A stretch of 64,000 nucleotides of DNA from TMP-7 sp038212445. Its GTDB lineage: Bacteria; Acidobacteriota; Terriglobia; Bryobacterales; Bryobacteraceae. The position numbers and the translations under genes were made by a program. Positions 35,273 through 44,508 of this stretch are shown one piece after another. Each line of letters begins with the position of its first letter. The first letter of the stretch is position 1. The notes beneath the pieces were generated by a model. That model worked only from the letters and a program-made list of their open reading frames with translations, made no database searches and was not told where the DNA came from. The stretch covers positions 248,001-312,000 of the forward strand of contig JBBQUM010000004.1 in NCBI GenBank assembly GCA_038212445.1, read 5' to 3'.

Positions 35273-37561
35273 ATGAAAGAACACTCGAAGGTCCGCAAGA
35301 TTGCGTTTGTAGGTGATCATCTGCCGCGCAAGTGCGGAATCGCCACTTTCACCACCGATCTGCTGGCGGCCGTTGCCGCGGCGCACCCCCAGAGCCAGTG
35401 CTTTTCGGTAGCGGTCAACGACATCAAGGGCGGTTACGAGTATCCCGAGGTCGTACGCTTCGAAATCGAAGAGCAGGACTTGCCCTCGTACCTCCGAGCA
35501 GCCGATTTTCTCAACATCAGCAACGTGGACATCGTCTGCTTGCAACACGAATTCGGCATTTACGGCGGCCCAGCGGGCGGGCACGTTCTGGCATTTCTGC
35601 GCGAATTGCGAATGCCGGTGGTGACAACGCTGCACACAGTCTTGAAGGATCCGAACTCTGACCAGCGCCGCGTCATGCGCGGTCTGCTCTCGCTGTCCAC
35701 GCGCGTGGTAGTGATGGCCGATCGAGGACGCCGGATGCTTGAAGAGATCTACAACGCTCCTCCGGCAAAAATCGATGTGATTGCGCACGGGATTCCGGAT
35801 ATGGGTTTCGTGGATCCCACTTACTTCAAAGACCAGTTTGGCGTGGAAGGTAAGATCGTCCTGCTGACGTTCGGCCTGCTTTCGCCAAACAAGGGCATCG
35901 AGTCGGTGCTGAATGCCTTACCCAGCATCGTCGCCGAGTTTCCTGAGGTGGTCTACATCGTCCTCGGCGCTACCCACCCCAACGAAATCCGGGACCACGG
36001 CGAGGCATACCGCGTGAGCCTGGAAATTTTGGCGAAGAGGAACAAAGTTGAGAAGAACGTGATCTTCTACAACGGCTTCGTCGATCTCGAAAATTTGAAA
36101 GAGTTCATCGGTGCGGCCGACCTCTACATCACACCCTATTTGAACGAAGCGCAGATCACTTCGGGCACGCTGGCCTACGCCTTTGGTTCGGGAAAGGCAG
36201 TGGTTTCGACGCCTTACTGGCATGCCGCCGAACTCCTGGCCGACGATCGCGGGGTATTGGTGCCCTTCGGGGATGCGCAAGCGATTGCCCGGGAGGTGAA
36301 CAGTCTTCTCAAAGACGACACTCGCCGTCATGCGATCCGTAAGAACGCATACCGGCTGGGGCGGGAGATGGTGTGGAGCAATGTCGCTCAGTTGTACATG
36401 CGGACGTTCGAGGTGTCACGGCTCGAAGGAGCCGCGCTTTCGCGAAAGTCGCTGGCAACGAAGACGCTCGACCAAAGGCCGCGCGAGTTGCCCGAGTTGA
36501 AATTAAACCACCTGATGCGCATGACGGACTCGACCGGCGTTTTTCAGCATGCCCTGTTCGGCGTGCCTAACTTTTCCGAAGGCTACTGCACGGACGATGT
36601 CGCACGAGCCTTCATTCTCGCCGTTCTGTTGGGGGAACTCGGTGAAGATCCTGAGCGTCAGCGGACGCTAGCCACCACATGTGGGGCGTTTCTGAACTAT
36701 GCGTTCGATCCGAAGACCCGGCGATTCCACAATCTGATGAGTTTCGACCGGCGCTGGCTGGACGAGCAAGGCTCGGAGGATTGCCAGGGGCGAGCGATTT
36801 GGGCGTTAGGAATTGTGGTGGGACGTTCGCCATTCCGCAGTTTTCACATGATGGCGGGACAGTTATTCGCGCAGGCGCTGCCGGCCCTGATGGAATTCAC
36901 ATCTCCGCGCTCGTGGGCATTCGGCCTGATCGGCATCCACGAGTACTTGCGCCGGCTGAACGGCGACAGCCTGGTCAACCAGACTCGCGAGGCGCTCACC
37001 AATAGGCTGATGGATCTGTACGACCGAAGCTCTCATCCGGACTGGCTCTGGTTTGAGGAGGAGCTTTCCTATGACAACGCCAAGCTGGCTCACGCTTTGA
37101 TCTTAAGCGGGCGGGCCACCGGACAAACTGCAGTTTTCGAACGGGGATTAGAGGCGCTGCGATGGCTGAATGCGGTCCAGATCTCCGAGAAAGGTCACTT
37201 CAGGCCAATCGGCAGCAATGGTTTCTACCGGCGTGGAGGCGAGAGGGCCACGTTCGACCAACAGCCAATCGAGGCCCACGCGATGGCGTCGGCCTGTCTC
37301 GAGGCCTACCGAGCCACATCGGATGTCTGGTGGTACGAGCAGGCACAAAGGGCGTTCGACTGGTTTATTGGATGGAACGACCTCGGACTGGAAGTCTACT
37401 CCGCCGATAGCGGCGGCTGCGGAGACGGGTTGCATGTCGATCGCGTAAATGCAAACCAGGGTGCGGAATCGACGCTGGCTTTTCTGCTTTCGCTTGCCGA
37501 GATGCGCCTGGCACAGAATATGTTGACTAGCTTTAAGGAGCCCCTGGCTGCAGGGGCATGA
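35273..37561 (+). CDS. GT4 glycosyltransferase with a C-terminal helical domain
   Basis: A 762-residue cytoplasmic protein. Residues ~8-390 form a GT-B, GT4-type transferase (KIAFVGDHLPRKCGIATFT, CLQHEFGIYGG, TTLHTVL, TFGLLSPNKGIE, YITPYLNEAQITSGTLAYA). Residues ~405-755 form an alpha-helical domain, probably an alpha/alpha toroid (CTDDVARAFILAVLLGEL, GRAIWALGIVVG, LWFEEELSYDNAKLAHALI). A clear AAGGAG precedes the ATG. The ATGA overlap with the next gene ties it to GH130. Related clusters in Thermoanaerobacter and Bacteroides concern beta-1,2-mannosides, so a mannosyltransferase role is inferred. Confidence 0.8.
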   Translation: MKEHSKVRKIAFVGDHLPRKCGIATFTTDLLAAVAAAHPQSQCFSVAVNDIKGGYEYPEVVRFEIEEQDLPSYLRAADFLNISNVDIVCLQHEFGIYGGPAGGHVLAFLRELRMPVVTTLHTVLKDPNSDQRRVMRGLLSLSTRVVVMADRGRRMLEEIYNAPPAKIDVIAHGIPDMGFVDPTYFKDQFGVEGKIVLLTFGLLSPNKGIESVLNALPSIVAEFPEVVYIVLGATHPNEIRDHGEAYRVSLEILAKRNKVEKNVIFYNGFVDLENLKEFIGAADLYITPYLNEAQITSGTLAYAFGSGKAVVSTPYWHAAELLADDRGVLVPFGDAQAIAREVNSLLKDDTRRHAIRKNAYRLGREMVWSNVAQLYMRTFEVSRLEGAALSRKSLATKTLDQRPRELPELKLNHLMRMTDSTGVFQHALFGVPNFSEGYCTDDVARAFILAVLLGELGEDPERQRTLATTCGAFLNYAFDPKTRRFHNLMSFDRRWLDEQGSEDCQGRAIWALGIVVGRSPFRSFHMMAGQLFAQALPALMEFTSPRSWAFGLIGIHEYLRRLNGDSLVNQTREALTNRLMDLYDRSSHPDWLWFEEELSYDNAKLAHALILSGRATGQTAVFERGLEALRWLNAVQISEKGHFRPIGSNGFYRRGGERATFDQQPIEAHAMASACLEAYRATSDVWWYEQAQRAFDWFIGWNDLGLEVYSADSGGCGDGLHVDRVNANQGAESTLAFLLSLAEMRLAQNMLTSFKEPLAAGA

Positions 37562-39024
37562 TGAAGATACCTATCAGACGTATGTCGCTGGTTCTCAGGC
37601 CAGACCAGTCGCGAGTGTTACTCCGACCGTTCGCTTGGGGCGACACTCAGAGAGCCGGCAGTATCATCACTCGGATCATGGAGATTCCGGAGGAACGCGT
37701 TGGGAGTCTGCTCGGGGAAATATCTGCCGATTTCTCACGACGGCATGAAGATCTTCAGGGACTCTTCCGTCAACGCTTTGAGGAAGTGCGCGAGCCGTTC
37801 ATGGCCGCCGATGCCGTGTCCGACGCTCGTCGGCAGTTGATCGGCGCATACTTCCTGGCGGAGTATTCTTTAGAATCGGCCGCGTTGTTCAATCCCTCGA
37901 TCGTCCCGGACCCGGATCAAAGAGGTTTGCCGCCCGGTTCGCTACGGTTTATCCTCAGTCTCCGTGCGACTGGCGAGGGGCACATCTCCTCGATCACGTT
38001 CCGCAGCGGAGTCCTGGACGCAAACTGCAGGATCCAGATGGCGTCGCCCACCGGTTTCCTGACTGAGCCCAGCCAGATTCCCAATTCGACTTACGAGAAG
38101 GATCTTTTCACCCGGACGCTTTTCGAACTGGGATTGAATGGAGACTTTACTGCAGGTGTGATGAGCGGGCTCGGCGAGCAATTCACGCTCGATGAACTTC
38201 GAGACCGGATCGACACGGTGGTGAATGAAGCCAGGCAGTCAAACGGGATGTTCGTGGACGATCAGAAGTCAGCAAAAGGAATCTGGATGCTGGCGAAATC
38301 GAATTACGAGGTTCAGTTTCAGCCGGAGCAGGCGCTGGCCGACCGTATTATTTTCCCTGCGACTCCCTCGCAAAGCAACGGCATCGAGGACGCCCGCTTC
38401 GTCAAATTCCATGACGGCGATGGTCCGGCACTCTACTACGCAACCTTCACCGCGTTTGACGGCAAGGTCATCATGCCGGAACTGGTGGAGACTGCCGATT
38501 TCCTGTCGTTCCGGTTCATAACGCTCAATGGTCCCGCCGCCCAGAACAAGGGTATGGCGCTTTTCCCGCGAAAGATCAACGGCTCCTATGCCATGCTTTC
38601 GCGACAGGACAACGAGAACATTTACATCATGTTTTCAGACAACGTCCACTTCTGGAACGATTGCAAAGAACTGCTAAAGCCCCAGTTTCCGTGGGAACTG
38701 GTCCAGATCGGCAATTGCGGCGCACCGATTGAGACGGACGCAGGTTGGCTGGTGCTGAGCCATGGCGTTGGCGCGATGCGTCAGTACTGCATCGGAGCCT
38801 TTCTGCTCGATCGGGATGATCCAACTCAGGTAATCGGGCGGTTACGCGAGCCGCTTCTAAAGCCGGATGAGACTGAGCGTGAAGGGTATGTGCCGAACGT
38901 CGTCTACACCTGCGGAGCACTGATCCATAATGGCGTCCTTGTAATGCCGTATGGGCTGGCGGATCACGCGACCGGTTTCGCCACGGCGCAAGTGGACGAT
39001 GTGCTGGCGGCTATGGAGACATGA
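37558..39024 (+). CDS. GH130 family protein, long form
   Basis: A 488-residue cytoplasmic protein. The C-terminal ~330 residues have the five-bladed GH130 propeller: catalytic Asp likely D278 in GIEDARFV (family EDPR), IMPELVETADFLSF, GNCGAPIETDAGWLVLSHG and EREGYVPNVVYTCGAL. An N-terminal helical extension (~40-230) is specific for a subgroup. GH130 enzymes are phosphorylases or hydrolases on beta-mannosides; phosphorylase against hydrolase cannot be decided here. The presence of Ala rather than Pro after the catalytic Asp is noteworthy. Overlaps on both sides (ATGA) show tight coupling. Confidence 0.8.
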   Translation: MMKIPIRRMSLVLRPDQSRVLLRPFAWGDTQRAGSIITRIMEIPEERVGSLLGEISADFSRRHEDLQGLFRQRFEEVREPFMAADAVSDARRQLIGAYFLAEYSLESAALFNPSIVPDPDQRGLPPGSLRFILSLRATGEGHISSITFRSGVLDANCRIQMASPTGFLTEPSQIPNSTYEKDLFTRTLFELGLNGDFTAGVMSGLGEQFTLDELRDRIDTVVNEARQSNGMFVDDQKSAKGIWMLAKSNYEVQFQPEQALADRIIFPATPSQSNGIEDARFVKFHDGDGPALYYATFTAFDGKVIMPELVETADFLSFRFITLNGPAAQNKGMALFPRKINGSYAMLSRQDNENIYIMFSDNVHFWNDCKELLKPQFPWELVQIGNCGAPIETDAGWLVLSHGVGAMRQYCIGAFLLDRDDPTQVIGRLREPLLKPDETEREGYVPNVVYTCGALIHNGVLVMPYGLADHATGFATAQVDDVLAAMET

Positions 39025-40082
39025 GGATGGCAGGGAGAAGGATAGCAGTGTTGTCGCCGGTGGCCTGGAGGACGCCTCCCCGCCAGTACGGTGCATGGGA
39101 AACCGTAGCCAGCAATATCGCGGAAGGGCTGGTAGCCAGAGGGTGGGACGTAACGCTGTTCGCGAGCGGGGATTCAATCACGCGTGGCCACCTGAGCTAC
39201 GTGGTTCAGAAGGGCTACGAAGAGGATCCAGATGTGGATCCGAAAGTGGCCGAGACGCTGCACATCTCAGCGGCTTTCGAGCGGGCTGCTGAATTCGACC
39301 TGATTCATAGCCACTATGACTTCATGGCGCTGGCTTACACGAAGCTCGTGAAGACGCCGGTGCTGACGACGATTCATGGGTTTTCATCGCCGAAGATTAT
39401 GCCGGCCTATCAGAAGTACAAGGATGGATACTTTGTGTCCATCAGCGATTCGGATCGCGCACCTGGGCTGAATTATCTGGCAACGGTATATAACGGAATC
39501 GATCTGTCGCTTTATCCACTGCAGAAATCGCGCGGCGAGGATTTGATTTTTCTTGGCCGCATTCATCCAGAAAAAGGAGTGCACCTGGCGATCGCGGTGG
39601 CGAGACTCAGCGGCATCCCGCTGCTGATCGCAGGAATCATTCAGGATCAGGGATATTTCCGGACACAGGTTGAGCCATACCTTGACGACCAGATCCGTTA
39701 TATCGGTCCTGTTGACGTGGATGGGAAGAATGCTCTGTTCGCGCGAGCGAGGGCGCTGCTGCATCTGAATACGATTCCCGAGCGTTTCGGCCTGGTGCTG
39801 GTGGAGGCGAACGCCGCAGGCGTGCCGGCGATTGCCATGGATATGGGCTCGTGCCGCGAGGTGATCGAGCACGGGCAAACTGGATTTCTCGTGCAGAACG
39901 TGAATGAAGCGGTACGCGCGCTGCAGCGGCTTCCCGAGATCGACAGCGGGCAATGCCGCGAGCGGGTGGAGAAGCATTTCAGCATCGAGACAATGGTCGC
40001 GGCCTATGAGCGAGTCTACGAAACAATTTTCGAATTAGAGGCGAAGGGAAAGCATGAAGCGGGAAATTGTACGACGGTATAA
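39021..40082 (+). CDS. GT4 glycosyltransferase
   Basis: A 353-residue retaining GT4 transferase: RIAVLSPVAWRTPPRQYGAWE, FDLIHSHYDFMALAY, TTIHGFSS, YNGIDLSLYPL, FLGRIHPEKGVHLAI, and PERFGLVLVEANAAGVPAIA (the E-x7-E type donor motif). The donor is likely a nucleotide-sugar such as GDP-mannose, but this is inferred from the GH130 neighbours. It overlaps the upstream GH130 stop by four bases and the next GH130 gene by 29 bases. Confidence 0.85.
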   Translation: MRMAGRRIAVLSPVAWRTPPRQYGAWETVASNIAEGLVARGWDVTLFASGDSITRGHLSYVVQKGYEEDPDVDPKVAETLHISAAFERAAEFDLIHSHYDFMALAYTKLVKTPVLTTIHGFSSPKIMPAYQKYKDGYFVSISDSDRAPGLNYLATVYNGIDLSLYPLQKSRGEDLIFLGRIHPEKGVHLAIAVARLSGIPLLIAGIIQDQGYFRTQVEPYLDDQIRYIGPVDVDGKNALFARARALLHLNTIPERFGLVLVEANAAGVPAIAMDMGSCREVIEHGQTGFLVQNVNEAVRALQRLPEIDSGQCRERVEKHFSIETMVAAYERVYETIFELEAKGKHEAGNCTTV

Positions 40083-40989
40083 CAAGAATCCGATTCTCAC
40101 CAAGGAACAGATTCCTTACCCGGTAGAGACGGTCCACAATGCAGCGGTGGTGAAGCATGAGGGCAAGTACATCATGCTCTTCCGGTCGCATTTGCGGACC
40201 GGGCGGTCAATCATCGGGCTCGCGCGCAGTCACGATGGCTTTCGCTTCACGGCAGATCCACAGCCCTTTCTGGTTCCGGAAACAGAGGGTCCATTCGCCG
40301 AGTACGAAGAGTTTGGAGTTGAAGATCCTCGAATCACCCGGGTGGAAGACGACTACCTAATCACCTACAGCGCCTACTCGCGCAATGGAGTACGCATTGC
40401 CCTGGCGAAGACCAAGGACTTCAACCGGATAGAGAAGTTCTCTCTCATCACGGAAGCTGATTACCGGAACGTTGTCATTTTCCCGGAGAAGTTCAACGGG
40501 TTGTATGCACGGCTTGACCGCCCGCACTCCGAGATTTCGCCTTGGTCAATCTGGATTTCATATTCACCAGACCTTCGTTTCTGGGGCGACTCACAATTGA
40601 TCATGAAGCCGGTGCAGTATCACTGGGACGAGATGAAGATAGGTCCCGGAGCGCCGCCCATCAAGACGGATAAGGGATGGCTTTCGATTTATCACGGTGT
40701 TTTCGAGACGATGGACGGATCGGTCTATCGCCTGGGAGTCGCACTCCACGATTTGCACGATCCTGCGAAGATCATCGGAGTGGGAGATTCCTGGATCCTG
40801 CAGCCGGAGGATACATGGGAACTCACCGGCTATGTGCACAACGTGGTATTCACGTGCGGCGCGGTTGCGGAGCCTGATGGGACGGTAAAGATTTACTGGG
40901 GCGGCGCCGACACGGTGATGTGCATGGGCGAAGCGGTAATCGCCGATTTGGTGGCGCTGTGTGTGGATCACGGCCGGCCGGCGAAGTAA
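40054..40989 (+). CDS. GH130 beta-mannoside phosphorylase-like protein
   Basis: A 311-residue classic GH130 protein with no signal peptide. The catalytic Asp is D91 in FGVEDPRIT; HNAAVVKHEGKYIMLFRSH, SPDLRFWGD, GPGAPPIKTDKGWLSIYHGV and GYVHNVVFTCGA are the other blade motifs. The YHGV histidine fits phosphate binding in phosphorylases. It resembles the group of beta-1,2-mannobiose and -oligomannan phosphorylases, giving mannose 1-phosphate. GAAGGGA precedes the ATG. Last gene of the operon; four bases separate it from the convergent ABC-F gene. Confidence 0.85.
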   Translation: MKREIVRRYNKNPILTKEQIPYPVETVHNAAVVKHEGKYIMLFRSHLRTGRSIIGLARSHDGFRFTADPQPFLVPETEGPFAEYEEFGVEDPRITRVEDDYLITYSAYSRNGVRIALAKTKDFNRIEKFSLITEADYRNVVIFPEKFNGLYARLDRPHSEISPWSIWISYSPDLRFWGDSQLIMKPVQYHWDEMKIGPGAPPIKTDKGWLSIYHGVFETMDGSVYRLGVALHDLHDPAKIIGVGDSWILQPEDTWELTGYVHNVVFTCGAVAEPDGTVKIYWGGADTVMCMGEAVIADLVALCVDHGRPAK

Positions 40990-40992
40990 GGG

Positions 40993-42924
40993 TCAGGAGC
41001 CTGCTTCGATCGTCTCGCTAACTTCTTCCCATTCCTTCAATGCTGAGGCGAGGCCGGCACGGCTCTTCTCAAGCAGACCGGTGTTGCGTACCGTTTCGTC
41101 CATGCTGTGAAAATCGGACAGAGAAGCCTCGAGGGCGGCGATCTCGGATTCAAGTTCCGCGATGCGGCCTTCGAGTTCGCCGGCGCGGTCCTGGAGTTTC
41201 TGCAGCTTCATCGGGTTGAGCCGTGGCTTATCTTTGGATCTCGCGGCCGGCTCGGAAGTTGCAGCGACTTCGATTGGGGCGCTGACCGGCGCGTGGCCGT
41301 TCAACGACAGATCGATGGGGGCGCCTCCCTTGCGCCACAAATAGTCCTCGTAGTTACCAGGGAAAATCCGCACCTCGCCCTCTCCGACTTCAAAGATGCG
41401 GGTGGCCAGCTTATCGATGAAATAGCGGTCGTGTGAGACGAAGACCACGGTGCCGGTGAACTTTTCGAGCGAATCTAGCAGGACGTCCTTGGCGCGCATG
41501 TCGAGATGGTTTGTCGGCTCGTCGAGCAGCAGAAAATTGGACGGCCGGAGCAGCAATTTCGCAAGCGCATAGCGATTACGCTCGCCGCCCGAAAGGACTC
41601 CGATCTTTTTGAAGACATCGTCCTCGCTGAACAGGAAGCAGCCGAGCAGACTGCGCAGTTCCGTCTGCGTGGCCTGCCCGCCGGCCGTGTACAAGTCGTC
41701 GAGCATGCGGCTGTCGGGGTCGAGTTCCTTGTACTGGTCCTGCGCAAAGTAGTCAGGCTCGACATTGTGACCGAGCTTGTACTCGCCGGAGGTGAGCGGC
41801 TCGGTGCCCGCCAGCAGTTTGATGAGAGTCGACTTCCCCGCTCCGTTGATGCCGACCAGCGCGATGCGGTCGCCGCGCTCGATCAGGAAATTCACTTTAT
41901 TGAAGACGAGATGGTCGCCATAGCTTTTGGCGACGTTCTGAAACTCGGTGACCACGCGACCGCTGGCTTTGGGCTGCGGAAAGGTGAAGTGGATGGTCTT
42001 CTCGTCGGGCGGTATCTCAATTCGCTCGATTTTGTCGAGTTCCTTGATGCGGCTCTGCACCTGTTTGGCCTTGGTAGCCTGGGCGCGGAACCGGTTGATG
42101 AAGGCTTCGAGTTGTTCAATGCGCTCGCGCTGGTTGCGATAAGCCGCCTCGAGTTGGGCGCGGCGCTCTGATTTCATCTCGATGAACTTCTCGTAGTTGC
42201 CCGGGTAAAAAAAGATCTGCTTATTCCAGATTTCGGCGATCTTGTCGACGGTGACGTCGAGAAAATAACGATCGTGCGAAATGAGGACGAAGGCGCCGGG
42301 ATAGTCGTGCAGATAGCCCTCGAGCCAGTTTCGAGCCTCGAGATCAAGATGGTTGGTGGGCTCGTCGAGCAGCAGAAAACTGGGCTTCTGAAGCAGCAGT
42401 TTGGCGAGCGAAATACGCATCTGCCAGCCGCCGGAGAACTCCTCGGTACGCTTGGTCCATTCGTCCTTAGGGAAACCGAGACCCGCAAGTACGGTGCCCA
42501 CTTGAGACTCGATGGCGTAGCCGTCGCGCGTGCGGAATTCGGTGTCGAGTTGATGGAAGCGTTCGGCTACCTGGTTGTACTCAAAGCTGGCCGGATCGAT
42601 GTCGCCCATGCGATGCGCCAGTTGTTCCATCTCGCGTTCCATGTCCCGGAGGTCGTCAAAAACGCTCATGCACTCAGCAAATACGGTGCGTCCGGAGAGC
42701 GACAGGCCGTCCTGTGGGAGGTACCCCGAGGTAGCGCCGCGGGTGCGGGAGATGCTTCCGTAGTCGAGTGTTTCGATGTCGGCGAGGACTTTGAGGATGG
42801 TGGACTTGCCAGTGCCGTTTCCGCCGACGAGGCCGCAGCGGTCGCGCGTGGTAATCAGCCAATCGACATTATCAAAAAGAAGCTTGTGGCCGAAGCGTTT
42901 TCCGGCCTGGGACAACTGGATCAT
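40993..42924 (-). CDS. ABC-F family ATPase (Uup/EttA type)
   Basis: A 643-residue cytoplasmic protein with two nucleotide-binding domains and no membrane part. Walker A sequences GGNGTGKST and GINGAGKST; signatures FSGGWQMRISLAKLLL and LSGGERNRYALAKLLL; Walker B motifs LLLDEPTNHLD in both halves. A charged linker (~235-320) joins the halves, and a C-terminal coiled coil (~575-640) follows. ABC-F proteins act on the ribosome in translation or resistance. A housekeeping role is most likely; resistance cannot be judged from the linker by eye. Confidence 0.9.
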   Translation of the reverse strand: MIQLSQAGKRFGHKLLFDNVDWLITTRDRCGLVGGNGTGKSTILKVLADIETLDYGSISRTRGATSGYLPQDGLSLSGRTVFAECMSVFDDLRDMEREMEQLAHRMGDIDPASFEYNQVAERFHQLDTEFRTRDGYAIESQVGTVLAGLGFPKDEWTKRTEEFSGGWQMRISLAKLLLQKPSFLLLDEPTNHLDLEARNWLEGYLHDYPGAFVLISHDRYFLDVTVDKIAEIWNKQIFFYPGNYEKFIEMKSERRAQLEAAYRNQRERIEQLEAFINRFRAQATKAKQVQSRIKELDKIERIEIPPDEKTIHFTFPQPKASGRVVTEFQNVAKSYGDHLVFNKVNFLIERGDRIALVGINGAGKSTLIKLLAGTEPLTSGEYKLGHNVEPDYFAQDQYKELDPDSRMLDDLYTAGGQATQTELRSLLGCFLFSEDDVFKKIGVLSGGERNRYALAKLLLRPSNFLLLDEPTNHLDMRAKDVLLDSLEKFTGTVVFVSHDRYFIDKLATRIFEVGEGEVRIFPGNYEDYLWRKGGAPIDLSLNGHAPVSAPIEVAATSEPAARSKDKPRLNPMKLQKLQDRAGELEGRIAELESEIAALEASLSDFHSMDETVRNTGLLEKSRAGLASALKEWEEVSETIEAGS

Positions 42925-42936
42925 CGGGTGGTACTT

Positions 42937-44508
42937 CTATTGTCGCAGGGTTGCCGGACCGCGCAAGATCTGACCAGCGCGAATTTCCGACAATTTGCCT
43001 TGATCCACGGCGAAAATGCCATTTACGAGTACGTAGTCGAAGCCTTCAGAGTATTGATGAGGCTTGGCAAACGTGGCTTTGTCCTGGACCTTGGCCGGGT
43101 CGAAGATCAGGATATCGGCGGCAGCGCCCTCGCGGATGATGCCTCGATCGCGGAGGTGGAAGGTCCGTGCGGGCAGGGTGGTCATGCGGCGGATGGCATC
43201 CTCGAGACGCAAGGTGTGACGCTCGCGGACGAACTCGGCGAGAACGCGTGCGTTGTTGCCGTACGATCGCGGGTGCGGAACGCCCCGGCCGAAGTCGATG
43301 ATGCCGCCGTCGCTCGCAACTGCGGTGAACGGGTACTTCATGATGCGCTCAACGTCGACGTCGCCCATCGAGTGGAACACCATCTGGGCGTTTCCGTTCG
43401 ACATGATCTCGAAGATGGTTTGCAGCTCGCCTTCAAAAGTCGCCGGGCGGCCCTTCATGGCAGTGATCTCGGTGATCGTCTTGCCTTCGTATGAAGGATC
43501 TGGGCGATAGGCGGCGACCATGGCGTAGGAGTAGTCTGGATGACCGAGTCCGGCGAGATTCACCTTCATCTCGGCAGCGATTTTGGCGCGGGTGTCGGGA
43601 TCCTCCAAGCGCTTCTTGATGGCGTCGGCACCGTCGGCGAGCGCCCAACTGGGCAGGGTGATGCCGAGGTTGGTACTCGAGCGGTCATACGGATACTGGT
43701 CAACCACGACGTCAACACCCTCTGACCGGAACTTCTCGACCAGTGCGAGCGACTTGTCACTTGCACCCCATAGCCGTTGGTTGTCGATCTTGAAGTGCGA
43801 CAATTCCACAGGCATTCCGCTCTCGCGACCCACTGTAACCGCCTCGGTGATGGCTTCGAGGACGTGTTCTCCCTCATCGCGCATGTGGCTCGCATAGGTG
43901 CCGCCGAACTTGCCAGCAGCGCGAGCAAGTGCCACCACTTCCTCGGTATTCGAGTAGGTTCCGGGAATGTAGATCAGGCCGGTGGAGAAGCCGACTGCTC
44001 CGTCCTGCATGGCGCGCTCCACCAGTTTTTGCATCTGCGCAATCTCAGCAGGCGTCGCCAGTCGATTGGCGCGTCCCATCACTTCAGCGCGAACAGTGTT
44101 GTGTCCGATGAGGGAAGCGACGTTGATGCCGACCCTGGTGTCCTGAAGTTCCTTGAACCAGGCCGAGAGACTTAACGCTGACCCGCCGCAGTTGCCGGTG
44201 ACGACGGTGGTGACGCCGTCAAGCAGGAAATTGGGCGCGGACGGCACATCCTTGACAGTGCCCTCGATGTGCGTGTGAACGTCGATGAAGCCCGGAGCGA
44301 CGATGCGGCCGGCAGCGTCGACTATACGTCCAGCTTTGTCGTTCGAGAGGTCGCCGATTGCCGCGATGCGGCCGGAGCGAATACCGACATCGGCGCGAAA
44401 CCAGGGATTGCCGGTACCGTCGATGACGCGGCCGTTGCGAATGATGACGTCGTAGTCAGCCGCGCTCGCCAGGGATGCGATGAGCGCAGCGACGGCGATC
44501 AGTCGCAT
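42937..44508 (-). CDS. Exported D-aminoacylase / N-acyl-D-amino-acid deacylase
   Basis: Amidohydrolase of 523 residues with signal peptide (MRLIAVAALIASLASA). Motifs: DYDVIIRNGRVIDGTG, FIDVHTHIEG (HxH metal ligands), VVTGNCGGSA (bridging Cys), YASHMRDEGEHV, ELSHFKI and PHPRSYGNN. Such enzymes release D-amino acids from N-acyl forms, useful in turnover of peptidoglycan-related or foreign D-amino acids. Its start overlaps the last ten bases of accD, so it is coupled to it; it lies 12 bases upstream of the ABC-F gene. Confidence 0.88.
   Translation of the reverse strand: MRLIAVAALIASLASAADYDVIIRNGRVIDGTGNPWFRADVGIRSGRIAAIGDLSNDKAGRIVDAAGRIVAPGFIDVHTHIEGTVKDVPSAPNFLLDGVTTVVTGNCGGSALSLSAWFKELQDTRVGINVASLIGHNTVRAEVMGRANRLATPAEIAQMQKLVERAMQDGAVGFSTGLIYIPGTYSNTEEVVALARAAGKFGGTYASHMRDEGEHVLEAITEAVTVGRESGMPVELSHFKIDNQRLWGASDKSLALVEKFRSEGVDVVVDQYPYDRSSTNLGITLPSWALADGADAIKKRLEDPDTRAKIAAEMKVNLAGLGHPDYSYAMVAAYRPDPSYEGKTITEITAMKGRPATFEGELQTIFEIMSNGNAQMVFHSMGDVDVERIMKYPFTAVASDGGIIDFGRGVPHPRSYGNNARVLAEFVRERHTLRLEDAIRRMTTLPARTFHLRDRGIIREGAAADILIFDPAKVQDKATFAKPHQYSEGFDYVLVNGIFAVDQGKLSEIRAGQILRGPATLRQ

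Noticed and set aside
42274..43494. A 406-codon plus-strand frame over the ABC-F and D-aminoacylase genes
   Set aside because: It crosses two well-supported genes on the other strand and the product has no recognisable family.
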